Below are positions 31,401-41,282 of a stretch of DNA of 64,000 nt, one piece after another (positions within the stretch are counted from its first letter, which is position 1; each line of letters starts with the position of its first letter). Made by a program: the position numbers and the translations under genes. The DNA lies in assembly GCA_001599295.1 (NCBI GenBank), contig BCGN01000001.1:2356001-2420000 (forward strand), written 5' to 3'. Below the pieces are notes generated by a model, which was not told where the DNA came from, made no database searches, and saw nothing but the letters and a program-made list of their open reading frames with translations. The stretch is from Sporopachydermia quercuum. Taxonomy: Eukaryota; Ascomycota; Sporopachydermiomycetes; Sporopachydermiales; Sporopachydermiaceae.

Positions 31401-32602
31401 GCTTGGAATATAACAGTCGACTCCATGGTTTTCAAAGCAAAACAGCAGCGGCGGTCTTCCTCGGAAGCAAACTCGGCAGAACAAAGCAAAACTCCAATTT
31501 TATCAGTTTCCTGAACATAAGTTGCCGATGGAGACGGAACCAGAAGTCCGAATAAGCCGTTTTTAATAAATGCCCATCTCCGAACCCAAACGGTATGGGA
31601 AGGTTTACCAACAAACGTTTTCATAAACAACCAGCCATGCCTTTCTCGGAAAGAAGTCTCTGGTTCTTTTTCCACTATAGAAATCGCTGTGGGGAGAGCA
31701 CTAGGACCATAAGCTGATATTTCTCTGCTTGGAGCATGCGTTTGTTGAGTAGTTTCTTCTACCTGTTTTCGAGCTGCCAGCATGTCATCCCTAACAGAAG
31801 CAGAACTTGACATCATTGCTTCATTCCAAGCTTGTAGTTTTTTCATTGTTGTGATTACAGCCTGTATTTCTGGGTGTTTTGGAGCAAAATATCTCATAGA
31901 AGGTCTAGACCAAAAAGAACTAGTAATAGTACATATAGAGGAATCCAGAGCTCTCTGTAAATCCGAAACTGAAACGCATAGATCAAGCGAGAGTTGTATA
32001 TATTGGTTCCGAACCTCGGATAAGCGGAAAGCGTCTTCCCTTAAAGCTGAGGGTTCTTTGTTCTTTGATTGCGCTGCAAAACGGGATAATTGCATGTCAT
32101 ATTTTGCTTGTGCTGCTTCGAATAGTTTCCGGGTTTCTTTGAAGAACCGGAACTCATTTCGGGTCAGTGAAATCAGCGGAAGAATGGTTTTGGTCTCATC
32201 GATGCTTAGTAATGTGAAGAGTTCCTGTGAGAATACTTGAGCCGCTAGAGATGTTTGTCTCATACCAACAGCAGTGTAGTTCTGATCAAATAAACCATGG
32301 TTAAAAAAATCAATTGGAAACTGTTCTGATAGTGCAGAGGCTATCTCCGATAATTCAGATACTTGCTGTGGTATTTTCCGAAGAATTTTAACTGTTGATT
32401 CAATCCATTGTTCGATTCGTTCAATTTGATCTGAGCAGTTAGTAGCATAAGTTCTAAAAGAAGGAGAGTCTAACGCAGCTTCTTTCAAAGTAACAGAAAC
32501 CATTCTAATCAAAGGAACTTTAGGAATAGCTACAGAGGAACTTCCCAAACCTGAATCAACAGCAAGGTTTTCATTCTTGGTTTCAGAAGCCATCGTGTGC
32601 AT
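28496..32602 (-). CDS. SIP3: BAR-PH-VASt membrane contact site sterol transporter family protein, SIP3/YSP1 (LAM) type
   Basis: Member of the Lam/Ltc family, thought to sit at ER contact sites and handle sterol. The product has 1368 residues (yeast Sip3 is 1229). Order: an N-terminal BAR-like coiled region (about 30-260), a PH domain (about 320-410, RHGWLFMKTF to SWLRCF), a GRAM/PH-like middle, a VASt domain (about 885-1050, starting YSQLYDIPAKALFHLLFGD) and two hydrophobic segments (about 1107-1124 and 1134-1154). A second ATG lies three codons in. Its Arg codon CGG and other CG-containing codons are far more common than in neighbours. SIP3 adjoins DSL1 as in S. cerevisiae (YNL257C-YNL258C), although here the two are divergent. 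Confidence 0.93.
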   Translation of the reverse strand: MHTMASETKNENLAVDSGLGSSSVAIPKVPLIRMVSVTLKEAALDSPSFRTYATNCSDQIERIEQWIESTVKILRKIPQQVSELSEIASALSEQFPIDFFNHGLFDQNYTAVGMRQTSLAAQVFSQELFTLLSIDETKTILPLISLTRNEFRFFKETRKLFEAAQAKYDMQLSRFAAQSKNKEPSALREDAFRLSEVRNQYIQLSLDLCVSVSDLQRALDSSICTITSSFWSRPSMRYFAPKHPEIQAVITTMKKLQAWNEAMMSSSASVRDDMLAARKQVEETTQQTHAPSREISAYGPSALPTAISIVEKEPETSFRERHGWLFMKTFVGKPSHTVWVRRWAFIKNGLFGLLVPSPSATYVQETDKIGVLLCSAEFASEEDRRCCFALKTMESTVIFQAESPRGVASWLRCFAEEKKRVVADGDAVTAHGFSRHPPLLQDFADSVNSTSDTELTDVKTTIARQNKWISSVVPNSSATTTSPLATIMNSTAVTAVHSTLEPMFSGRIDASLTGLSGTFGGANADMAPDPSGNNSQFDSIATPRFSTDSLSGATVPNAAISSTPGIETTIRAVALSTPLRTAMSQSAIIAHLFSSPGSIPNALTANIWGSVNWGLLYALTGAQTDTEGVSHYKRFDPGEEDFRTPVPQFREPIRELVTITSSGKSSALDKMYGSYFPEYYPSYLWPLDIQMKALFENLVDESDDEYTIFAFRGLWAPNPKQELASLCFATVTNLYIYMNTCGFVSLLKKSLSDVVSIEGYAEDNYDVLKIYDIRGVVLRCRTFLDSGEEIQRKLSLLVANSVAQPRKGVAEMISILEGSVKGEVLPDSGRWHPKYFDVKTESGGPNQEAAVVNRSGSSQTGNGEKSNPNSANAEENQDKISTDFTKTMDQLSYSQLYDIPAKALFHLLFGDKSPVFQSVLAANSDVKYEQTPWQPNKAGQLERVLAYELVSQPKEGTSVKIGDSRNTQTVEIIRENYVYIVKDRQVPWQLPVGDTSETTTRYVITAIGKLSCRFQIWHQIYWGANSSSLVNGIIHKVLLKLLEKDAKKLTSVVGRFSTRLGLHGRTLRAIRYFGHIGKSDIGTSSAPIVIPFQAFVITQRCALRIIFEIAYSWILSLVSGILILGGKAASAIWQSVSANVVLIVLLAVSVIMNAYLGGQMVSQQLRGRNLVKAASQFGKLEPGTMSRAVHIADANDYLTSVRNKSWESYLPTSESPEDSLCYAKYREESFVSVVDYSDGSLTSDSWSGFADDPAARAVAQQLRLMYHELGISRNRLLTELAVLNKLEEELVYGEWKNWLLAEVHRCNFVRSELLAGLSDSEGKQLNSSTLTVDGFIGKIDELYPGSENLFKYCRTCDNEYDGFMRSLL

Positions 32603-34647
32603 CTATTACTTCTGTTTTCAATGGTGTTACGTATTATCGTGATAGTGCAACTTTCTGGACAGGATGGTTACGATAAGGCTAATTCAGAACACTAAACAAA
32701 CAAATTGATGTTAATTAAAGGATATCTTTAATAACATTAAAACACAAGGGAGAGTTTCAAGCCATTTTTGTTATTTTCAAAGTAGTAAAGCATCGACAAT
32801 GGCTGTCTGCTGATGGCTGGTTTAACTGTAGGTTACACAAGACATGCTTTGTGATATGATGATGGGTTGTGATGTGATGTGGGAAAGCTGGGCCGAGCCT
32901 CATTTTGGATTGTGAGGAAAAGGAAATGTGGCTCTCTGTACGAAAAGGGAAATTAGTGGAGTGGTATTATTTAAGATGATGTGAATAGAAAAGTGGAGAC
33001 TTGTTTTGTGTTGGAGGGGATAACAGAAGATCTATATAATGTGATTACAGTTACGCGGAGGAAGGAAAATTTACACGCAATTTGGAAAATTCTTTGGGTA
33101 TTTAAATTGAGGATTCCTGCTGTTTGATAGCTTATTCTTATAGTCGTAGTGTACTAGTAAGCAATGGAGAGAAAGGATGGAATTTGCTGTTAAAAATAAN
33201 GGTAACAGTTTTAAATATCATTCGTTGATTTTTGCAGAATTATTCTGCAAAAGCCGTTTTTTCGTTGATTCGGTTGTTCTTTCTATTCTGGCTTCTGTGA
33301 TGGTTAGACGTTAGTTTACAACATTTACTGAACCTAGGGCCATTCGTTTGACATTTTTCATGAGCTTTCTGCGGTAATTCGGATCAATTGATAGCATAGC
33401 AACTAGAAAATAGTAAATTCTTGAAAAGTAAGTGCCAATGGTTATATACAATATGGTATGATCCACGCATCTAATGCTAGGTGATCAGATGATGAAAACG
33501 TTTACTCAGCTCACTCAGAGTTTATACAGTGCTGATAACCTATCCTAATCCAACTCATCTTATCTGACTTGATTACTTGGCAGTAATTGTGTTGATTGTA
33601 TTCAATTGTGATTTCTTTTTGCGAGGTTATCACGTTACTAACTTGTAATAATAGTTTGTATGGAATAGTGTAGATTTTATAATTGACTTATCTCTTGATG
33701 ATTCACCATAGTTCCAATATCATTGTTGCATAGATCGTAATATGAGATGAGGAGTGGATGTTTTGCGTCTGAAATCCCCTAGATTTTTTGCTTTAGTAGA
33801 TGAGTGAAACGTTGCTCTAAGATGAAACAGCTGGAAGTTTTGTAGGAGCAGGCATTATATGTGATACAATTGTTAGAATTAATCGACCAGGCAATAAAAA
33901 CAACAGTGAATTGAATCAATAACCTCACAAATGAGTTTTATAGAATGAAGCTTACTATTGGTGAATTATATCCAAATTGTATAACTCAGAACGTGCTCAG
34001 AGTATGTCTTTACCCTCCGTGTGAATGGATCATAGATCCAACTTGACCATGCTGTTGTTATCCTTATCACCCACCACAATCTCGATTTTTCAGCTTTACG
34101 TTTTCTGCCGNACTTTCTTCCTTCAATACTTTATTGTTCGATTTTTCCTGTGATACCTTTTGTTATTTCATTCCCTGCACGAACTATCCCATCTATCAAT
34201 AGCCCATCATTCTCTATGATCACATCATCGCTGAATGAACTTCACTAGAACCTTATCTCATCACTTTCTGATGATGTAATATTCAAATCCCTATTTCTCT
34301 TTCCGATCGCCATTTGATGAGTTAATCGTTTTTCATTCTTGTTCACTTTCTTACTATTAGATTCTTGGTTATTAATATGAATAATTCGTCCGCATATAGT
34401 CTTATTGATCAGCAATTTCTTGTGAAATTGCTTCTGTTGTTGCTCACAATTGACTTGTTGATCTTTGCTTTCTGTTCCATAAGAAACTATGTGGAAGTTA
34501 CAATCAGCGTAGCTTTGGACAACAACACTCATCAAGCTCATAGCAAAGGGATCATTATATATTTCAATCATTCATTTGTTATTGAACTCACAATTGAATC
34601 ACATCAGCTACTAATACATGTAGTTAATTAAACTCCAAACTTTCAAA
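32603..34647. other. Divergent intergenic region SIP3 / DSL1
   Basis: About 2 kb. Short frames near 34245-34631 on both strands lack convincing features. G-rich patches on the plus strand lie at about 32820-33020. Two single N bases (33200, 34111). No RNA gene recognised. Confidence 0.45.
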
Positions 34648-37179
34648 ATGGAAAAACTGATAACAAAAATCCAAGCAGGACAGTTCTCAATGGAGAGTGA
34701 CTCTCCAGCATATATGGAAGCGTTCTCGTCGGCCACTGCAACTCAATATATCAACGAGGCAACTGATTCACTGAATTCAAGGCTTAACCTTTCGATAAAT
34801 AGTTTGAAAGAAAGAATCAGCAGCATAACCCCAGAGTCTATTCTTTTAGATGGAAATCTGCTTCAAGTGAAACAAAGAGCAGAGACTATCAATAAACTTG
34901 ACAATGAGCTGGTACAAACAGATATGATACTAGAAGTACTCAACAAACTATGGATTATCAAAGGACTATTTGTTGAACTGAATTCTTCCCTGGAATTTGA
35001 AGATTTTGATACTTTCTACGCTCAAGCGCAATATACTGACTCGAAACTTAAAGCTTTCAGTAAAGAGATTCCTGAAGCGGATAACAGTACATTAATAACT
35101 GATTTAGAATTAAGACTCAAGAAGCTATATTCTAAAGCAGAAGAGAAATTAATAAAACAATGGGAAAAAGTAGTGAACTTCAGCGGGAGTTCTTTGGAAG
35201 CAAGAATTACTATTAGACCTGTTATTCAAACTGAGCTTTCCTCTATTTCAATTGAAGAAATCTATGGTAATTTGGTGACTTATCTCCCAAGGAAAAATGT
35301 GTTATATGCCCTGGAACAGTTCATTGATGGACTTGTTTTTGATCCTTTGGTTTCTAGAAAATGGAAAGCAGAACTAGTAGACATTGGTAATAATAACGAG
35401 AGTACGAACAATTCTGATAACAGCAATAACTCAGCACAACAACTAGTACTTACAGCTTTATCCTCTTCTCCTCTTGNGCCATTCAAGGACACATTGACAT
35501 CGCTTAAAATAACTGCCGATTATTTATCTCAACTTCCGCCAATTCTGCTTGCTCCTATCAGCTCTTATATTTCTTCAAGGCTGACCCAAGATCTAATTGA
35601 CATCACATTACCTTCATACATTGACGAACTGGATTATTCATCACCAAACGTGAATTTATATTTAAAAGAGATTTCATCGTTGGGTGCTTTGCTTCATAAA
35701 TATAAATTAACGAAGACTCAGCTAGAGGCCTGGACAGAAGGCGATAGTTTTATTAAAGCATGGGTCAATGTCAGAATCAGGGCATATATTAATAAAATTC
35801 GTGATGTGTGCTTTCAGCACGATATATCTAGGAAACTCCTTTTGAAAAGGATACCTGCTAGCGCTAAAGGTGATAAGACAAATTCACCAATAAAAGAGGA
35901 GGGAGAAGATATTGAAGGAAAACTAACAAAGGCATCGGATTATGGCTGGAACAATGATGCGGTTGATGATTGGAATGATGATGATTGGGATATGCNAGAA
36001 GATAAAACTAATGATAATGAGAATGATGATGGTTCTAAGGGCAATGTTAAAGGTAATCTTGAGGGGAACATTAGAAATAATGATGATGATGCTGAGGATT
36101 GGAATGATGATGGGGAAGAAGATGATTGGAATTGGGATAATGATAATGATAATGATACTAGGGATGGTAGAGGCAATAAAGATACTAGAAGTATTTCTAA
36201 CAAAAAAACCGCAACAACTACTGCAAGTAAAAATTATATCAATAGCAATCATAATAACAACTTACGCTCTAATCAATCAACAGCTCCTTCCACAGACTTT
36301 TACTTCTCGACAGACCTTCCACAGCAAATTCAAAATATCATCACTGAGTTTCTTAACGAAGGGAAAGCCCTACAATCTTTACCTCCTTCCTCAACAGATT
36401 TCAAACTCATATCGGTCGCCGGTTCGATCTACCATTCTCAGCTTCAATCTTTTTACAGCTTATATTGTTCCGTCATTCCAGAAATCTATAAGCCTAGTCA
36501 CACGTTTGAATTCCTAGCGTACAATGACTTGACCTATCTATGCGAATTGATATCTGCTTTACCAGATACTCACAATGAACTATTATCAACCTACAGTTTT
36601 GCTACTTCTTACCTTATGAATATAACCAGGAAAATGCAAAGCTTCATTTATTATGAGTTTCTAAAGCCAGTAACATTCAATGCTTGCTATGAAGCAAATG
36701 TGAATAGAAGAACTCAACTGTTGTTTGATAACCTCTGCACTCATGTTAAATCGGTGTCATCAAAGATCTTTTCAGACAGCGTTTTATCATTTATAACGAA
36801 GCAAACAACATTTGCTTCAATAGTTGATTTCGTTCTATCTAATCTGATTACCAGAGTACTTAGAATGGGAGATATCAGTGAATTGGAATCCGAATGCATC
36901 GCTGGATGGTTCAATCAGTTTGCAGCCGTTGTATTTACTTCATTCCCGGGAACAATTGAGTTGCCATTAGATCAAATTCTGAATAATTACCATAAGTTCT
37001 CAACTTTAGCTATGTTATTGACGTCGCATATTGATGATATAATGAATAAGTTTGTCAATGGTGATTTGTATGATTATACTACTGAAGAACTAGAAACAGT
37101 TTTTGTTTCGTTGTTTGCTGATTCTCATAAACGGTCAGAAGCTATCAACGAGATCAAGGATATCAGAGGTGAACAATGA
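34648..37179 (+). CDS. DSL1: Dsl1 tethering complex subunit
   Basis: ER vesicle tether that captures COPI vesicles returning from the Golgi, working with Sec39/Tip20 and ER SNAREs. The product has 843 residues (yeast Dsl1 is 754). The N-terminal half is helical, as in the CATCHR fold. About residues 432-510 form an acidic Asp/Asn-rich loop containing several Trp in acid surroundings (DDWNDDDWD, EDWNDDGEEDDWNWD); in yeast Dsl1 such Trp motifs bind coatomer subunits. The C-terminal helical domain follows and is intact, ending near DIRGEQ. Two N bases (35477, 35996) leave single uncertain codons. Head-to-head with SIP3; its 3' end converges on the cyclophilin gene. Confidence 0.9.
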   Translation: MEKLITKIQAGQFSMESDSPAYMEAFSSATATQYINEATDSLNSRLNLSINSLKERISSITPESILLDGNLLQVKQRAETINKLDNELVQTDMILEVLNKLWIIKGLFVELNSSLEFEDFDTFYAQAQYTDSKLKAFSKEIPEADNSTLITDLELRLKKLYSKAEEKLIKQWEKVVNFSGSSLEARITIRPVIQTELSSISIEEIYGNLVTYLPRKNVLYALEQFIDGLVFDPLVSRKWKAELVDIGNNNESTNNSDNSNNSAQQLVLTALSSSPLXPFKDTLTSLKITADYLSQLPPILLAPISSYISSRLTQDLIDITLPSYIDELDYSSPNVNLYLKEISSLGALLHKYKLTKTQLEAWTEGDSFIKAWVNVRIRAYINKIRDVCFQHDISRKLLLKRIPASAKGDKTNSPIKEEGEDIEGKLTKASDYGWNNDAVDDWNDDDWDMXEDKTNDNENDDGSKGNVKGNLEGNIRNNDDDAEDWNDDGEEDDWNWDNDNDNDTRDGRGNKDTRSISNKKTATTTASKNYINSNHNNNLRSNQSTAPSTDFYFSTDLPQQIQNIITEFLNEGKALQSLPPSSTDFKLISVAGSIYHSQLQSFYSLYCSVIPEIYKPSHTFEFLAYNDLTYLCELISALPDTHNELLSTYSFATSYLMNITRKMQSFIYYEFLKPVTFNACYEANVNRRTQLLFDNLCTHVKSVSSKIFSDSVLSFITKQTTFASIVDFVLSNLITRVLRMGDISELESECIAGWFNQFAAVVFTSFPGTIELPLDQILNNYHKFSTLAMLLTSHIDDIMNKFVNGDLYDYTTEELETVFVSLFADSHKRSEAINEIKDIRGEQ

Positions 37180-37655
37180 ATATAGGAGCATGTATGACGG
37201 AAAGTATGGTTGGAGTTGAGTTGCATTAAAATTGGTAGAACTTAAGGGGTAGAATGAGCTCAATTTTCACCTACGTGGAAGGCACGATGTATAGGTGATT
37301 GGTTAGTAGCTGGAACGTGATTTAATTGCGAATTTAGTACTAATGGATTGAATTGGTTTGGTGATAGCTGTGAGTAACAGCGCTTGTATGACGGAATCCA
37401 AATAATTACCGTTCCGTCGAAGCTTTCTAGCGCCAGTATTATTATTATATCATTATTTTCAGTATTACTATCATTAGCATTACAGCATCTCTTGCTCCAT
37501 TTACTTTTCACCGATTGCCAGTGTTCTAAATTCATCAATCTTCAGGATATCATCATCATCATCATCATCATCATCAGTATTAACGAACTGAGTGAACTCT
37601 CAAATTATATTACAGAACAGCATAATTGTACATATTTACAGTCATATTTACACTA
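37180..37655. other. Convergent spacer DSL1 / cyclophilin
   Basis: 476 bases between two 3' ends with a trinucleotide repeat (37549-37575). A minus-strand frame of about 91 codons (37260-37535, ATG-initiated) is open but unrecognised, so no gene is called. Confidence 0.4.
37549..37575. repeat. (ATC)9 trinucleotide run
   Basis: Nine uninterrupted ATC units in the convergent spacer. A microsatellite likely to vary in length between strains. Confidence 0.9.
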
Positions 37656-38828
37656 TCATCTTCCACGCTCAGTATATTTCATATTTCCTCTTCCTTTGAA
37701 TACAATTTTCGGTGATTCTTGATTGTTAGTCGTATCTTGTTGTTCATTGCTATTTGATTTAGCATTGATGTATCTATTGCTCCAGTCATCATGTCGATCA
37801 TCTTGATATCTACTTCTATATCTGTTTGGACTGCTTCGATAGTCATCATTTTTGTTATATCTGTCAAATNTTTCACGTCTGTTGTATTTGTCGAATCCGC
37901 TGTATCTACTATGTTGATCGTCATTATAGTATCTGTCGTTATCTCTTTCTCTATGCCTGAAGTCACGTCGGTTGAATTTGCCTTTTCTAATAGACCTATC
38001 ATCATTATAAGAATCATACAATTCGTTTCGCAATAGTTTACTATTTTCGTGGTTATTTCTGTCGTCTGAGTGCTCTCTTTCATCAGTGTATTCACTACTG
38101 AATCCTGAGCTATTATGGTGAATATCACCAGCTGAAGGTTCCTTTGACGCTGAACTATTTTCTTGTAGCTTATCTAATTCATTCTTCGGTTCACTTTCAG
38201 CAACCAAGCTTCCACGATTGCTTTCTAAATCCATAGGTGTCTCTCTGTTTTCTTTACTGTTATCACCATTATCAATATTCTTCCCATCTCCAATAGTTAC
38301 CACCTGGTTATCTTTATGTTCGTCATCATTAACAAAGAGCATTTCACCACATTTTGATATTATCACATCTTCTTCGGGTTCATCGTTTTTATCAACAGGG
38401 ATTGTCTCAAGCTGTTGAAGTACTTCCCATCCATCACTAACTCTACCCACAGGCAGCCCAGGTAGGTTATATGCTGTTAGATCAGCTGTTGTGATGTAAA
38501 ATTCACTTCCGTACTTATCATTATCAACACACAGGCAAACTTGGCCTTTCTCAGGCTTTTGATTCAAGTAGTCATCGCTATTTGGTCCACTTTCCTTTGT
38601 ACTGTTGATGATACTAATTGCTTCTCTTCCTGGTATGAAACCTCCTTCTATAATAAATTCAGGACAGACAAGTCTATGAAACTTGGTTTTCTTGTACTTT
38701 TTCTCTCTCATAAGCTGTAAAAAGTGTTGTGAAGCTTTCGATGATTCGTTTTCTAAGTCAATTATGATTCTTCCAGTTATCTCTGGTCTATTCTTCACTT
38801 TGGTGTATAGATACACTCGTGGAGCCAT
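37656..38828 (-). CDS. Cyclophilin-type peptidyl-prolyl isomerase with Arg/Asp/Tyr-rich tail
   Basis: 390 residues. Residues 1-165 form a cyclophilin fold: TGRIIIDLENE, the FHRLV motif with the catalytic Arg, then GSEFYITT. Several usual active-site residues differ: FxxQGG is IIEGGF, SQFFI is SEFYI, and the HVVFG stretch is LPVGRV. It may bind proline peptides but isomerise weakly. An acidic linker follows, and about residues 255-375 are repeats rich in Arg, Asp, Tyr, Asn and Ser, resembling the RS-like tails of spliceosomal cyclophilins. A nuclear RNA-processing role is an inference. Not one of the S. cerevisiae CPR genes that I can name. N at 37870. Convergent with DSL1, divergent from the 3-beta-HSD-like gene. 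Confidence 0.8.
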   Translation of the reverse strand: MAPRVYLYTKVKNRPEITGRIIIDLENESSKASQHFLQLMREKKYKKTKFHRLVCPEFIIEGGFIPGREAISIINSTKESGPNSDDYLNQKPEKGQVCLCVDNDKYGSEFYITTADLTAYNLPGLPVGRVSDGWEVLQQLETIPVDKNDEPEEDVIISKCGEMLFVNDDEHKDNQVVTIGDGKNIDNGDNSKENRETPMDLESNRGSLVAESEPKNELDKLQENSSASKEPSAGDIHHNSSGFSSEYTDEREHSDDRNNHENSKLLRNELYDSYNDDRSIRKGKFNRRDFRHRERDNDRYYNDDQHSRYSGFDKYNRREXFDRYNKNDDYRSSPNRYRSRYQDDRHDDWSNRYINAKSNSNEQQDTTNNQESPKIVFKGRGNMKYTERGR

Positions 38829-39755
38829 TGTGTAGAAGAGAAGGGATCAGGACCAAGGAGGCTGCGACAAACAGTACTTTAAGCGCCCTGACTGCTTAGC
38901 AAATTGGAATTCAAATTGTATGCGTATAGCTGAAGAAAAATTAAGTTCCGTGATGTTCTCTGGTTATTATTTGAATTGATGTGATATGAGAAAGAAAAGG
39001 AAGAGATGGAAAAGAGCACAGACAAAAGAGTAGAGNATTTATTACGTACATGTGAAGTTCTCACAATTAATGTATAAGTATATACACTATACATATTTAC
39101 GTGGATAATGCATAATATGCATATGAGATTTTCATTGTACTTGGCTAGATTGCTGTTCAACGTTGATAAAGTTGCCTTTACGATAATGAAATAAATCATC
39201 ACATTTATACCATGTTTCTGATACTTTCGAATAAATAATTAGATCTGTCCGCACTTAAGTAATTTTCCACTAGAAAAGTCGAGGTAATAATAAGTCCCTT
39301 ACAGAAGTATCAAGGTNAGAGGCTATTTCACTATCGATACAGTGATTATATATAGAACCTGCATTTGCATACCAACGCTTATCTCTCTTCCGCTATATCA
39401 TAAGTCTATTTCTTAGTAAATATAATCTAGTTCTCCAGATAACGGAACAAACTGTAGCTCAAATCATCATATAATTGTTTGTATAGGTTTATAACTTTTC
39501 AAACAAACAATTACCAAGATAATCTTGTACTATATGTCTAACCTTCCTATCTTATTTAGAGCCATACTATGCATAACATCCGATAATGCATATTCCAATG
39601 TTTCCCTGCATAATTCCTTTATCTTTCGCTTCGATCAAAGTATTCAATTTTCGTTCTTTTCTTCTTATTATGTATTGTTAATACTCCTATTGACGTTTAA
39701 CGGCTTGTAAACATCAGATTTCAGCTCAGTTTCCTCTATTGTAACGTCTCCCGAA
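38829..39755. other. Divergent intergenic region with ATGCAT motifs
   Basis: About 0.9 kb shared upstream region. ATGCAT occurs at 39108-39113, 39117-39122, 39569-39574 and 39586-39591, mostly in A/T flanks. No coding frame of merit; N bases at 39036 and 39317. Confidence 0.5.
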
Positions 39756-41282
39756 ATGCTGTCTTTTTTGAATATTATAATACTGATTCTAGCTCCGTTT
39801 CTAGCCTTGTATATGCTAATTGACTGGCAGCTATCTAGATACCCTCAGCATATAAATTACAACAGAGATGGAAAGAAACCTGTTAGAATCTTACCATCGC
39901 TTAGTAAAAAGGGGGAAGCTGATAACAATGTTCTAGTGGAAATTGAGGACAAAGTAATCCCTAGGATCAAAACTTTCAAGTTCAATGAAAACAGAAGCAA
40001 CTCAAGTAAAACCTATGTGATCATTGGTGGCAGTGGGTTTATTGGTTCATGGCTTATTCGACATTTGTTATTGCTTCAATGCAGATTTGACAAGCAGCTG
40101 ACTATCAATATTTACAATTTTGATATAATCAAGTCTCCTCCTGATATTGCAAGAACAGATGTAAAATATCTTGCTGTTGATATTCGTAATAAAGAAGATC
40201 TAGTTAATCAACTAGAGGGTGTATGCAACGAGAATCAATCAATTGGTGATTTGATAATTATTAACTGTGCTATCATTAAAAGATATCAGGATTCTGATAA
40301 AATGGGCTATGAAACGCTTGCTGATGTCAATATCAAAGGAATGGAAAATCTACTTGATTGTATCTGGCAATTGAAGTATTACTCTAGTATTGAATCAATC
40401 ACCTTATCATCGTTTGCTGATCCAATTGTCTATAAGGAAAAGTACATTTGGAGCAAAATATGGAATATAGGCAATTCAGACTCATTAGCTTGTTTATCAA
40501 ATGTTTCTTCGTCAGTTTCTGTTGATAGAATAATAAACAACTATGCAAAAACGAAGTATCACTCAATTTCTTCATTATTATGTTCCAATAATACAAAATT
40601 GACCAACTACAGCTTCCCGTTATCAACAGTTGCTCTTTCGTTATATGGATTTGTTTCCGGTCATTTGAATGATAACTTATTTGAACCGGCGCTTGATCTT
40701 GGTAGAGTGGCCAGTTATTTCGGCAAAAACCCTGTTGCATTGCTTCATGTCGAAGATGTCTCGTTATCAATGCTTCTTTTGCTTGAACGTGATGATCTCA
40801 AGGGGACCAATCAAATGATTTATCCTGGGGTGAATTCTAACTCTACTGAATCAGCTATTGAAATGGTCACCTGGGATGCAGTTCTTAAATTCATCGTTGA
40901 GCTTGAACCTGCTTTTAAACCTATTTATGTTAATCCCGTGATAGTGCTAATGCTATCATCGGCTAACTCATGGTATAATATGTTTTGGTCTTCGATTAGA
41001 AGCCTAATGCGCAAACCACCTAAATTAACACCAAAAGCTATTTTGTATTATAGAAAGAAATGGGCATTGTTTGCTGGTTATTTCAATTTGAATACTATTG
41101 AAAGGTTTGATTTTCTTATGTTGGTAGAGATACCTGATGTGTCCAGTACAGCTGAAAAGTCTGATTTCCAATCTATTGAATATTCTAATGAAGAAGTAGT
41201 TAGGAATCTGATAAAAGACTATAGAAAGAAGAAGGAATTTATTGCAAGTAGGAAGGAAAGATTTGGATTAAACGATGAGTAA
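39756..41282 (+). CDS. Membrane-anchored 3-beta-hydroxysteroid dehydrogenase-like (ERG26-related) short-chain dehydrogenase
   Basis: 508 residues. A hydrophobic N-terminal segment (about residues 3-25) should anchor it in a membrane, with the rest facing the cytosol. An extended short-chain dehydrogenase domain follows: nucleotide-binding IGGSGFIGSWLIRHL near residue 90, ADVNIKGMENLLDC near 190, and the active-site pair in YAKTK near 261. LTPKAILYYRKKWALF near 430 resembles the C-terminal LTPFRVK...RYHNIAKAK of Erg26. It is longer than Erg26 (349) and divergent, so probably a paralogue acting on a sterol or other lipid. No S. cerevisiae ortholog comes to mind. Substrate unknown. Confidence 0.75.
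   Translation: MLSFLNIIILILAPFLALYMLIDWQLSRYPQHINYNRDGKKPVRILPSLSKKGEADNNVLVEIEDKVIPRIKTFKFNENRSNSSKTYVIIGGSGFIGSWLIRHLLLLQCRFDKQLTINIYNFDIIKSPPDIARTDVKYLAVDIRNKEDLVNQLEGVCNENQSIGDLIIINCAIIKRYQDSDKMGYETLADVNIKGMENLLDCIWQLKYYSSIESITLSSFADPIVYKEKYIWSKIWNIGNSDSLACLSNVSSSVSVDRIINNYAKTKYHSISSLLCSNNTKLTNYSFPLSTVALSLYGFVSGHLNDNLFEPALDLGRVASYFGKNPVALLHVEDVSLSMLLLLERDDLKGTNQMIYPGVNSNSTESAIEMVTWDAVLKFIVELEPAFKPIYVNPVIVLMLSSANSWYNMFWSSIRSLMRKPPKLTPKAILYYRKKWALFAGYFNLNTIERFDFLMLVEIPDVSSTAEKSDFQSIEYSNEEVVRNLIKDYRKKKEFIASRKERFGLNDE

Noticed and set aside
37260-37535. Minus-strand frame of about 91 codons with some protein-like character (WIPSYKRCY, LSPNQFNPLV)
   Set aside because: No family recognised, it lies in a convergent spacer beside a microsatellite, and an overlapping plus-strand frame is equally open. 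Not enough to call a gene.
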